NCBI GenBank assembly: GCA_964558365.1
Contig: CAZLCC010000007.1
Span: 1 to 64,000 of the forward strand
Length of the DNA stretch: 64,000 bases
Source of the DNA: CAZLCC01 sp964558365
Lineage (GTDB): Bacteria; Patescibacteriota; Saccharimonadia; Saccharimonadales; Saccharimonadaceae
Direction of reading: 5' to 3'
The notes beneath the pieces were generated by a model, which had not been told where the DNA came from, did not search any database, and saw nothing but the letters and a program-made list of their open reading frames with translations. Of this stretch, positions 42,973 through 51,388 are shown piece by piece (within the stretch, counting starts at the first letter, position 1; every line of letters starts with the position of its first letter). Both the position numbers and the translations under genes were made by a program.

Positions 42973-43471
42973 CTGCCCCTCTTTCTTCTAAGAGTCTTCT
43001 CCTTACTCTCATTAATATTCTCCCAAGATGATTCTCGCCATTATTACTACCTACCGGATCAACGCCCCAAAACCTATCGCCCCAGTTATTACCTTCAACC
43101 AATTCTTCATCTTCTGTTGCCAGTAGTCTTTCAGCGAGGTCTGGGTTTCTTACAAATTTCTGCATCACAACAACATACATCACGCCCGTTTTTGCAACCT
43201 GCCAATCTGCGCGAATAGGAATTTTATACAAATCTTCAAGTTCATGCGCCAAATTTTTAGAAGCTACGCCATCGGCATATACAACCCTTAAGTCATCTTC
43301 GCCTGCTCTTGCTTCTGCAACTCGACGATGAAAATCTAAATCTTCAAATTTTGCCGCCTGATAGGCATGTTCTGTTGTTGGAACACTAATCCCTCTATCT
43401 GTTTCGATCCAGTTTTTAAGTGGCTTCATATTACTTAAAAAGAAATGTTCGCCTCTAAATTGTTCGATCAT
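42962..43471 (-). CDS. NADAR-family protein, 169 aa
   Basis: Start ATG 43471 gives a four-base ATGA overlap with polA. The family signatures are FFLSNM, TTEHAYQAAKF, MYVVVMQKFVRNPDLAERLL, ELVEGNNWGDRFWG and GENHLGRILMRVR. NADAR proteins are N-glycosidase-like; members remove ADP-ribose from modified bases or act on riboflavin intermediates. Its place between polA and dut favours a DNA-repair or nucleotide-sanitation role, which is inference. Confidence 0.85.
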   Translation of the reverse strand: MIEQFRGEHFFLSNMKPLKNWIETDRGISVPTTEHAYQAAKFEDLDFHRRVAEARAGEDDLRVVYADGVASKNLAHELEDLYKIPIRADWQVAKTGVMYVVVMQKFVRNPDLAERLLATEDEELVEGNNWGDRFWGVDPVGSNNGENHLGRILMRVRRRLLEERGADEG

Positions 43472-45984
43472 AACTCTCCCCAATTTTTACCGATAGATAC
43501 ATCGACTTTTAATTTAATTCCTAATTTTGGATAAATATTTTCCATTGTTTCTTGTAATATTTTACCTACTTTTTTAGCATTTTTCTCTGGGCACTCAATA
43601 AGAATGCTGTCGTGGATTTGTAGCACCTGCCAACCTAAATTACCGAGTTTTTTATCAACCTCAAGCATTGCCATTTTCATCAGGTCCGCCTCTGTTCCTT
43701 GAATTGGCATGTTTGCAGCTGCCCGTTTAGCACCTTCCCGAACCATAAAATTGCTCGACTTTACATCTGGAGTTGGGCGTCGGCGGCCAAACAGTGTTTC
43801 AACGTAGCCTTCGTCTCGAGCTTTTTTTAATGTATCGTCAATATACTTTCGAATTGAGGCTCGAACATGAAAATATTCATCTATAAATCGTTTTGCGTCG
43901 CTGAATGTCATACCAGTTGCTGCCGCTAGCCCATGAGGGCTCATGCCATATAGAACGCCAAAGTTAATCACCTTTGCATCGCGGCGTTGATGTTTTGTCA
44001 CTTCGTTAAGTGCAGTTCCATAAACCTCGCTGGCGGTTTTTGTGTGAATATCAATGTCGTTATTAAAATCTTCGATCATCTGTTTGTCGTCCGCTAAGAC
44101 TGCCGCTAAACGAAGTTCAAATTGCGAATAATCTGCGCTAACAAATACATTACCTTTGGCTGGTACAAATGCATCGCGGATTTTGCGACCCATCTCAGTA
44201 CGGATTGGAATATTCTGTAAATTTGGATCAGTGCTACTTAACCGACCAGTTGCTGCAACATCTTGCTTAAAACTGGTGTGCAGGCGATTATTTTTATCAA
44301 CCAATTTTGGTAACGCATCAATGTAGGTATTTTGCAGTTTTGTTAGCTCGCGATATTTTTCAATATGCTCAATAATCGGGTGCTGACCTTTTAGTTTTGC
44401 GAGTTCTTTTGCTCCTGTTGAATAGCCAGTTTTGCCTTTCTTAATGCCTTGCGTTGGTAGAGCTAATGTTTCAAAAAGCACACCCGCCAGCTGGGTTGGG
44501 CTGCTTAAATTAAATTCGTAACCAACCATACTATATGCGTCTTCTCTAATTTGAGAAATCTTGACATCAAATTCTTTACTCATTTTCTGTAGTGACTTAA
44601 CGTCTAAAATAATGCCTTTATGCTCCATCATTACTAGCGTTTTAATCAGTTTAAAATCAACATTTTTTGCAAGATTAGCTAGCTTTGGCAACTTTTTAAA
44701 TTGCTCTACTTGATTTCTATACAGCTCCCAAATCGCCTGTATTGTTTTTCTACCGTTATCGTTTGCAAGATTAACGCCAGCCAATTCACCCAAATCTTGC
44801 GATCGAATAAGTGAATCGAGCATAAAAGCACCTATTTGTGTATCATGCTTCACCTCAGGTAGGTCATCATTTTCTTTAATTAATTCATGTAAAATCACCC
44901 GCGCATCGTGTGCAATAATTTCTTTTTTACCAGCAAGCTTTCTCACTTCATTACTGCTTGTGTAAAATATGTGTTCAGCATCTGGAGATACGAACCAAGT
45001 ATCTTCTTTTTTGGCCACCACAAAGCTATCTTTTCCTTCAAATAATTTCTTGTCTTTCTCTGTTAAGGCGGCAATTTCTTTTTGCACTTCCATTGGCGCT
45101 TCTTGCTGATCTTGCATATGGCGTGGAAGTTGTTTTAGCAGTGAATGAAACTCAAATTTTTCAAGTAGTTGCTTCACTTTTTGAGTATCAACATCATGCG
45201 CATTAGTGGCGTTTAAATCTAGTTTAATTGGCGCGTCTACCCAGAGCCTTGCCACTTCTTTTGTTTGATACGCTTTTTCTTTGCCATCTTCAAGCTTCTT
45301 TCTTAAAACTGGCTTTAACTCATCTAAATTATTGTAAACACCGTCAAGTGTTTGATAATCTTGTAGCAATTTTAGCGCCGTCTTTTCACCCACGCCAGGA
45401 ACGCCGGGAAGATTATCTGAGCTGTCACCTTTTAAGGCTTTTAAATCAAGAAACTGATGAACATCAATGCCGTATTTTTTTGCAAAACTAGCCGGATGAA
45501 ACAGCTCAATATTAGAAAAGCCTTTTTTGAGTGCGTAGACATGCGTCAACGGCTTAATCGCCTGCAATAAATCAAGATCTGATGTAATAAGGCACGCTTC
45601 GATATCTTGATCGTTAGCCTGCAGCGCAAGTGAGCCCATAATGTCGTCTGCCTCATAATCATCAAGCTCGTAAAGCGGCCAGCTAAAAGCCTCTAAAAGC
45701 TCTTGTAGCATAGGAATCTGTTCGTAAAAATCTGGTGGTGCTGGCTTACGACCAGCTTTATATTCAGGATAAATCTCGCGGCGCTTTCTGATATTTGTCT
45801 TGGCTTTATCCCATGCTACTGCTACATAATCTGGCTGCAAATTCTTCATTATCTCGAGCGCAAGCGCTGTGAAGCCATAAACACCGCCAGTTGGCGTGCC
45901 GTCTTTCATGCTTAAATGGCTCATCGCATAATAGCCACGATAAAATACCGACTTCCCATCAATCACCACTAAACGCTTCGTCAT
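43468..45984 (-). CDS. polA: DNA polymerase I, inactive proofreading domain
   Basis: 838 residues. 5' nuclease domain (1-290: VVIDGKSVFYRGYYAM, ADDIMGSLA, GDSSDNLPGVPGVGEKTA). A degenerate 3'-5' exonuclease domain (about 315-440) lacks the DxE motif; IIAHDARVILHEL is the only likeness. Polymerase domain: ADYSQFELRLAAVL (motif A), RRDAKVINFGVLYGMSP (motif B), QIHDSILIECPE (motif C, with Ser for the usual Glu). TATACT lies six bases before the ATG, so it is leaderless. Confidence 0.95.
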   Translation of the reverse strand: MTKRLVVIDGKSVFYRGYYAMSHLSMKDGTPTGGVYGFTALALEIMKNLQPDYVAVAWDKAKTNIRKRREIYPEYKAGRKPAPPDFYEQIPMLQELLEAFSWPLYELDDYEADDIMGSLALQANDQDIEACLITSDLDLLQAIKPLTHVYALKKGFSNIELFHPASFAKKYGIDVHQFLDLKALKGDSSDNLPGVPGVGEKTALKLLQDYQTLDGVYNNLDELKPVLRKKLEDGKEKAYQTKEVARLWVDAPIKLDLNATNAHDVDTQKVKQLLEKFEFHSLLKQLPRHMQDQQEAPMEVQKEIAALTEKDKKLFEGKDSFVVAKKEDTWFVSPDAEHIFYTSSNEVRKLAGKKEIIAHDARVILHELIKENDDLPEVKHDTQIGAFMLDSLIRSQDLGELAGVNLANDNGRKTIQAIWELYRNQVEQFKKLPKLANLAKNVDFKLIKTLVMMEHKGIILDVKSLQKMSKEFDVKISQIREDAYSMVGYEFNLSSPTQLAGVLFETLALPTQGIKKGKTGYSTGAKELAKLKGQHPIIEHIEKYRELTKLQNTYIDALPKLVDKNNRLHTSFKQDVAATGRLSSTDPNLQNIPIRTEMGRKIRDAFVPAKGNVFVSADYSQFELRLAAVLADDKQMIEDFNNDIDIHTKTASEVYGTALNEVTKHQRRDAKVINFGVLYGMSPHGLAAATGMTFSDAKRFIDEYFHVRASIRKYIDDTLKKARDEGYVETLFGRRRPTPDVKSSNFMVREGAKRAAANMPIQGTEADLMKMAMLEVDKKLGNLGWQVLQIHDSILIECPEKNAKKVGKILQETMENIYPKLGIKLKVDVSIGKNWGEL

Positions 45985-45990
45985 ATTACT

Positions 45991-45996
45991 AGTATA
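45991..45996 (-). promoter_or_regulatory. -10 box of polA operon
   Basis: TATACT on the reverse strand, six bases from the polA start codon. Confidence 0.6.
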
Positions 45997-46013
45997 TGCT
46001 ACTTATGGGCAAT

Positions 46014-47099
46014 TTAAGAGTTGCGGTTAGTTATATATAGCGCAACTCCATCAAGAAAGCGCACGTATTCGTGTAATTTTTCTGGGGCTTCTGAAAGGTT
46101 AAAAATCGCTATTGCAGCTTCATCTTCTGCTGTCTCCTTTGTTTCTTGTAGCGCTCCTGAGTTTTGCATTATTTCTTTTATTTCTTGCTGCTCTTTTCTT
46201 GTAATGTCATTTTTTCCGAAGCTAGATAAAAACCGCTGCTTATCTTCCTCGCTCGCCTTTTTTAAAGTATTTGCAACAAGTAACGTTACCTTGCCTTCTC
46301 TTAAGTCATCGAGTGTGCTTTTGCCACTTTCTGCTTCATTGGCAAAAATACCCAAAATATCATCGGTAATTTGAAAGGCCAAACCAATATGCAGTGCATA
46401 TTTTTTAAGCCACGAGAAATCTTTCATGTCTTTGCCTGCAAGCAAAATGCCAAACTGCAAAGGATTTAAAAAGGAATAATAAGCCGTTTTCCAGGTAAGA
46501 ACTTGGCGAACATCTTCTTCGCCCACCTCTCGCACGGCTTCGTTATATATATCGCTAATTTGACCAGCAATAGTTGTTTCCAGAGTATTATTAAGATATT
46601 TTAAGGCTTTAATTTTCTGTTTATCTGCGATGGGCAAATCCGCAATTTCTTCCATTGCTTGGTGTGAACCAAAAAGCGCAGCATGCATTGCCTGGCTAGA
46701 GCCAAAATGCTCATCACCGCCATATAACTTCTTTCTGAGATGATATTCTTTTAGGAGTTTGTGCGCAGCCGAGCCACCTCGCCTTATTTCTGAACGATCA
46801 GCAATATCATCAACAATCAGCAGATACGCATGAATCATTTCAATTGCACGAGCTGCCCGAATAGCAAGCTGCTCATCTTTTCCGCCAGCCATATAATATG
46901 CATGCATTGTCAGCGCACCTCGTAGCCGCTTGCCGCCCCGAGCAAGAATAGAAATATACGCCCCCGCAATATCTTGCGTTGTTTGGTTATATTTTTCTAA
47001 AATATCCTTTTCAAGCTTCTTACTGTAACCAGCAATATCTTGGTCAATAAGACCTTTATATTCTGCTAGCTTTTCCTTAGCCGCCTCTTGCATATTCAT
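46014..47099 (-). CDS. Trans-isoprenyl diphosphate synthase
   Basis: 361 residues of a polyprenyl synthetase. LLIVDDIADRSEIRRGG is the first Asp-rich motif with the Arg pair, and QITDDILGIF the second (its last Asp replaced by Gly). The chain length cannot be told, but a long chain for undecaprenol fits with uppP. Last gene of dnaG-rpoD-this gene, RBS AAGAGAG-like. Confidence 0.87.
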   Translation of the reverse strand: MNMQEAAKEKLAEYKGLIDQDIAGYSKKLEKDILEKYNQTTQDIAGAYISILARGGKRLRGALTMHAYYMAGGKDEQLAIRAARAIEMIHAYLLIVDDIADRSEIRRGGSAAHKLLKEYHLRKKLYGGDEHFGSSQAMHAALFGSHQAMEEIADLPIADKQKIKALKYLNNTLETTIAGQISDIYNEAVREVGEEDVRQVLTWKTAYYSFLNPLQFGILLAGKDMKDFSWLKKYALHIGLAFQITDDILGIFANEAESGKSTLDDLREGKVTLLVANTLKKASEEDKQRFLSSFGKNDITRKEQQEIKEIMQNSGALQETKETAEDEAAIAIFNLSEAPEKLHEYVRFLDGVALYITNRNS

Positions 47100-47133
47100 A
47101 AAACTGGCTCTTTCTTAATCAATGATATTCGTT

Positions 47134-48138
47134 TTATTGAAGATAGTCATGAAGCTTTTTCGCATCTTTGTGCTTGCGAAGTTTAGCTAAAGCTTTTGCT
47201 TCAATTTGTCGAATACGCTCACGAGTCACACTAAATTCTTGCCCCACTTCTTCGAGCGTATGGTTTTTCCCATCTTCAAGCCCAAAGCGCATTTTTAGTA
47301 TCTTTTGTTCACGTTCTGTAAGCGTTCCTAGAATGCTTTGTACCTGCTCTTTTAAAAGCTGGTCGGTTGCACTATCAACCGGACTTGCCGCATCTTCATC
47401 TTCAATAAAATCAGCAAGCATCGAATCTTCTTCTTCACCATCACGCCCAACACCAGCATCAAGACTGCGAATATCTTGTTTGATCTTCATTACATATTCA
47501 ACTTTTTCAGGATCCATTTCAAGCTCTTTTGCAAGCTCATCAATTGTTGGTTCACGATTTAATTCTTGCGTCATGCGGCGCTGTGTGCGGAGTAGTTTAT
47601 TAATTGTTTCAAACATGTGTACCGGGATACGAATTGTTCGAGATTGATCAGCAATTGCACGAGTAATCGCTTGGCGGATCCACCACGTTGCATAAGTTGA
47701 AAACTTAAAACCTTTGTCTGGATCAAACTTTTCAACCGCACGAAGCAAGCCCGTGTTTCCTTCTTGAATTAAATCGAGAAAATCTAAACCGCGCCCAGAA
47801 TATCGCTTTGCAATTGAAACAACCAGGCGCATATTTGCCTCTGCCATTTCATCTTTTGCCTTTTTATCACCAGCCACAACACGTTGCGCTAAAGCAAGTT
47901 CTTCATCTGGCTTAAGCAAAGGAATTTTACCTATTTCGCGAAGATACAAACGAACTGAATCGTCTGAAACATCGTCAAAATACGCTGGTTCAATATCCTT
48001 TTCTTCCTCTTCTTCAAGCTCATCCACTGGCGGCTCAACATCATCGTCTGCCGCATTTAAAATTGGATCATTTTGAGGAATTGCTATTGTTTTATTAATA
48101 AGTGAATCGTCGTCTTTTTTCTTCTTACTTGGCACCAC
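47134..48138 (-). CDS. rpoD: Principal sigma factor RpoD (SigA type)
   Basis: 334 residues. A short acidic N-terminal part (no true region 1.1), region 1.2 (DSVRLYLREIGKIPLL), region 2 (NMRLVVSIAKRYSGRG, FDPDKGFKFSTYATWWIRQA), region 3 and region 4 (HTLEEVGQEFSVTRERIRQIEAKALAKLRKH split across the helix-turn-helix). It explains the many TTGACA/TATAAT promoters. It overlaps dnaG by 14 bases. Confidence 0.96.
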   Translation of the reverse strand: MVPSKKKKDDDSLINKTIAIPQNDPILNAADDDVEPPVDELEEEEEKDIEPAYFDDVSDDSVRLYLREIGKIPLLKPDEELALAQRVVAGDKKAKDEMAEANMRLVVSIAKRYSGRGLDFLDLIQEGNTGLLRAVEKFDPDKGFKFSTYATWWIRQAITRAIADQSRTIRIPVHMFETINKLLRTQRRMTQELNREPTIDELAKELEMDPEKVEYVMKIKQDIRSLDAGVGRDGEEEDSMLADFIEDEDAASPVDSATDQLLKEQVQSILGTLTEREQKILKMRFGLEDGKNHTLEEVGQEFSVTRERIRQIEAKALAKLRKHKDAKKLHDYLQ

Positions 48139-49879
48139 CGAGCTCCTTAATTATCTTATTAAGCGCACTCCTTAAGGCCGCTGACTTCTTTTCATCGCCA
48201 GCTTCTTCTGCCTCACGAAGCGTTCTTGTTAATTCTCTTTTTTTGGCTTTCACTTTTTCGTTTTGCATTTGCCTGATGAGTTTTGCAGCTTCAAGGTAAC
48301 GATCTTGAGCGTTCCATGCTGCGTATCTTGCATCGGCCTTTAATAACAATACTTTAACATACGTATCAATTTCTCGCAAACTCTCTGGCATATTTTCACC
48401 TACCGCTTGTTGTGGATTTTTTAAAAAGAATGAAAATAGGTGTCGCTGCTCATCATTCACAAAGTCGCCTTTACTCATTTTTTTTAATAGTTCGCGCGCG
48501 TCACTATCTATGAGTGCTAGCGCTAAAAGATTGTCTTCATATCCTTCTTTTCGTGGTGCATCTTTTTTTACTTTTACTGGCTTTAGCCGGGTGCTTTGCG
48601 CTGTATCTTTATTTTGCACAGCTTGCATTTTTTCCTTTAATGCCACAGAAGAGGCACCTGTATATTCTGCAATTTTCTCAATATAATGTTCTTTTTCAAC
48701 GCTGTCTTGTAGTTCACTAACCACCGTTAGTGCTTTTGTGCTAAACACCCGCTTGCCTTCTGCCGTTTCAAGATCACATCGTTTTGCATAGGCGCTGAGT
48801 ACCCAATCAACCACTGGCGCAGCTGCATCAATTGCTTGCTGCCATTTGTCTGAATCTTCCTGAATAAGTTCGTCTGGATCTTTCGCTCCATCGGGCAGTG
48901 TAATAATGCTTAATTGCACACCAACTTTTTGTGCAATTGGAATAGCACGCTCGGTTGCCGCAATACCTGCTCTGTCGCCATCAAATGCCAATTTAATATT
49001 TTCTGTTAAACGATTTAGTGCCTTAAAGTGATACTCAGTAATTGCCGTACCAGCAGTTGCCACAACTTGGAGAATACCCGCCTGGTGCGAGCTCACCACA
49101 TCTAAATTTCCTTCGGTAATCACAGCATAATCCGACTGACGAATTGCTGCTTTCGCCTGATGAAGACCAAACACGTGTCGGCTTTTATCATAAAGAAGCG
49201 TTTGCGGCGTATTGATATATTTTGGTGCGTTCTTATTTTCGCTCAACAGTCGCGCCGTAAAACCAATAACCTGCCCTTGCCCATCGCACAGTGGCACCAT
49301 AATTCGCCCACGAAACATATCGCCACCTCTAGAAGAAGTAAGACCTGCATCTTTTAGTTCACTAAGCGAATAGCCTTTTTTCTTTAAGAATGTAACTAAC
49401 GCATCGCCACTTTCTGGCGCATAGCCGAGTCGAAAGTCTTGAATTGTTTGCTTATCAAATCCACGTTTTTTTAAAATATATTCAAGTGCGTGCTTGTTTT
49501 TTATAAGTGTTTGCTGATAATAATTTGCTGATAAATCTAATGCCGCTAAAAGTCGCTGCTTTTTCTTAGCAACTGTTTTATGCTGACTCGTATCATATAG
49601 GCTAAGGTCAACTCCGGCTTTTCTGGCCAAAAGCTCTAACGCAGCACGAAAATCAAGCCCTTCAACTTTCATAATAAAGCTAAAGACATCGCCGCCTTGA
49701 TCGCTTGAGAAGTCATACCAAATATTTTTGTCTGGCGTTACCATAAAACTTGGCGTTCTTTCGCTCGTAAACGGACTCAGACCTTTAAAACTTCGGCCAG
49801 CACGCTTTAAAGGAACATACTCCCCAATCACATCCTCAATATTGAGCTTATCGCGCACCTCTTCTTTGACATCTTGCAT
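48125..49879 (-). CDS. dnaG: DNA primase DnaG with no zinc ligands
   Basis: Primes DNA replication. Residues 1-95 align with the CHC2 zinc-binding domain (NIEDVIGEYVPLKRAGRSFK), but the four ligands are gone: S35 and T38 replace CxxH in GLSPFT, and D56 and S59 replace CxxC in WYDFSSDQGG. The TOPRIM core is normal: VITEGNLDVVSSHQAGI and LAFDGDRAGIAATERA. The C-terminal part (about 430-584) is a helical helicase-binding region. First gene of the dnaG-rpoD-prenyl synthase operon. Confidence 0.95.
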   Translation of the reverse strand: MQDVKEEVRDKLNIEDVIGEYVPLKRAGRSFKGLSPFTSERTPSFMVTPDKNIWYDFSSDQGGDVFSFIMKVEGLDFRAALELLARKAGVDLSLYDTSQHKTVAKKKQRLLAALDLSANYYQQTLIKNKHALEYILKKRGFDKQTIQDFRLGYAPESGDALVTFLKKKGYSLSELKDAGLTSSRGGDMFRGRIMVPLCDGQGQVIGFTARLLSENKNAPKYINTPQTLLYDKSRHVFGLHQAKAAIRQSDYAVITEGNLDVVSSHQAGILQVVATAGTAITEYHFKALNRLTENIKLAFDGDRAGIAATERAIPIAQKVGVQLSIITLPDGAKDPDELIQEDSDKWQQAIDAAAPVVDWVLSAYAKRCDLETAEGKRVFSTKALTVVSELQDSVEKEHYIEKIAEYTGASSVALKEKMQAVQNKDTAQSTRLKPVKVKKDAPRKEGYEDNLLALALIDSDARELLKKMSKGDFVNDEQRHLFSFFLKNPQQAVGENMPESLREIDTYVKVLLLKADARYAAWNAQDRYLEAAKLIRQMQNEKVKAKKRELTRTLREAEEAGDEKKSAALRSALNKIIKELGGAK

Positions 49880-49940
49880 ATCTATAGCTATTGTATCACC
49901 TCTTTATATCTGTTGATGTTTATGCTTAAATGAAATAACT

Positions 49941-50504
49941 ATGGATCCTTTTGGCAACCCAACACCTGTCGCCCCACAATCAACCGGCCCATCAAAAATG
50001 ATGTTAGCGCTTGGTGGAGGTTTAGTGTTAGCAATTATTATTGCTTTTGTGTTGCTTCTAAACAGTGGCGGTGAAAACATTAAGTCAGAAGTTCAGCGTC
50101 TTTCTTTGCAGCTTACCAACCTCGTAACACTCACCGAAGAATCTAAAGAGATTATCAAAGATCAAGAAGTTGGCAAGGTAAACAGTGACGCGTTACTTGT
50201 TGCTAGCACCGCTTCAGCGCAACTCACAACACTCACCACAGGCATGAAGCTTGGCAAACCAAGCAGCGAACTTGTTACCCAAGAGACCGACGCCGACGCC
50301 AAGCAAGAACTTGATGATGCAGCCGTGGCCGGAACATTTAGCCGCGTATACCCACCAATTTTAAGCAAAAAAATGCTTAATTCTGCAAAGCTAATGAAAC
50401 AAATCTATGGCAAAACAAAAGACCAAGAATTAAAAGAGTATCTTGGTAAAACATACCGCAGCTTTACAGATATCAGTAAACAACTAGACGATCTAGATTC
50501 TTAA
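49941..50504 (+). CDS. Membrane-anchored hypothetical protein, 187 aa
   Basis: A Pro-rich cytoplasmic tail (MDPFGNPTPVAPQS), one membrane helix (about 20-42), and an extracytoplasmic helical domain (about 45-187) with a coiled-coil look (SEVQRLSLQLTNLVTLTEES). No family recognised. Divergent from dnaG; its stop overlaps the convergent MmcQ-like gene by four bases. A role in the envelope is inferred. Confidence 0.65.
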   Translation: MDPFGNPTPVAPQSTGPSKMMLALGGGLVLAIIIAFVLLLNSGGENIKSEVQRLSLQLTNLVTLTEESKEIIKDQEVGKVNSDALLVASTASAQLTTLTTGMKLGKPSSELVTQETDADAKQELDDAAVAGTFSRVYPPILSKKMLNSAKLMKQIYGKTKDQELKEYLGKTYRSFTDISKQLDDLDS

Positions 50505-50839
50505 ACTTTTACTAGCTCAAAGCTGTGCCGCACAAGATCATAAATTTCTTGTTCACTTAGCTGACCGCTACAAATAACCGTGTTCCAATGTTTTTTATTT
50601 AAATGATATCCAGGCTGCACTGTTTCATATTTATCGCGCAAATTTTGAGCCAGCTTAGGATCGCACTTTAGGCTTACGCGCAGCGGTTCTCTATCTTCTG
50701 CAATAAGTGCAAACATTTTTGAATCTTTCGACCCTTTTTCACCAAATTTATACACCGCAACTTCTTTTCCAAATGGATAATCAAGCCACACTTTTTTATC
50801 TAAAGCATAGATAAAATCTTCAAGCTCTTTATGACTCAT
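50501..50839 (-). CDS. MmcQ/YjbR-like protein
   Basis: 112 residues: VWLDYPFGKEVAVYKFG, LRVSLKCDPKLAQNLR and GYHLNKKHWNTVIC are the family signatures, with a CyaY-like fold. Such proteins are proposed to bind DNA, but function is unsettled. It starts one base after orn ends, so it is co-transcribed. Confidence 0.82.
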   Translation of the reverse strand: MSHKELEDFIYALDKKVWLDYPFGKEVAVYKFGEKGSKDSKMFALIAEDREPLRVSLKCDPKLAQNLRDKYETVQPGYHLNKKHWNTVICSGQLSEQEIYDLVRHSFELVKV

Positions 50840-50840
50840 T

Positions 50841-51386
50841 TTAGATATTCACTTTCTTTAAGTAATATTCTAACTCTTCAATCGAACCACGGATGTCATC
50901 AAGTGCTCGGTGAGTACCCCTTTTGGTAAATTTCATTTTATACTTGCCATCAAATACTACCTTCCACGCGCTGACATCAAGCATTCTATAGTGCAGTTTT
51001 TTACTTAGCCTTGGCCACTCATTATCAATAAACTTCCTATCTTGATGAATTGAATTTCCCGCAAGTAAAATTCTTTCGTCTTCATTAAAATATTTATTAA
51101 CAAATGCTAAAATTTCATTTTCGATCGTTCGTGCCGAGCGACCTTTTTCAAGATTCTGTTTCACTAATGCATCTCTAGCCTCGGGGTTTGCATCCCAAAA
51201 GTCTTTACCAAGTACCATACGCTGCTCAACAAGGCGCGGTCCAACTTTTACCACTGCTTCGTATGTGGCAATTTCGTTAAAATCCCAATCAGTTGCAATT
51301 GCAGCAACCTCCATAATTCTATCTTCAACTGGATCAAGCCCTGTCATTTCTAAATCAATCCACAATAGTTTTGCTTTTTTGCTCAT
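50841..51386 (-). CDS. orn: Oligoribonuclease
   Basis: 181 residues of a DEDDh exonuclease: LWIDLEMTGLDPVEDRIMEV, LLAGNSIHQDRKFI, YRMLDVSAWKVV and HRALDDIRGSIEEL. It finishes mRNA decay by removing 2-5-base pieces, complementing PNPase and RNase J. Two bases from argS. Confidence 0.93.
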   Translation of the reverse strand: MSKKAKLLWIDLEMTGLDPVEDRIMEVAAIATDWDFNEIATYEAVVKVGPRLVEQRMVLGKDFWDANPEARDALVKQNLEKGRSARTIENEILAFVNKYFNEDERILLAGNSIHQDRKFIDNEWPRLSKKLHYRMLDVSAWKVVFDGKYKMKFTKRGTHRALDDIRGSIEELEYYLKKVNI

Positions 51387-51388
51387 AT

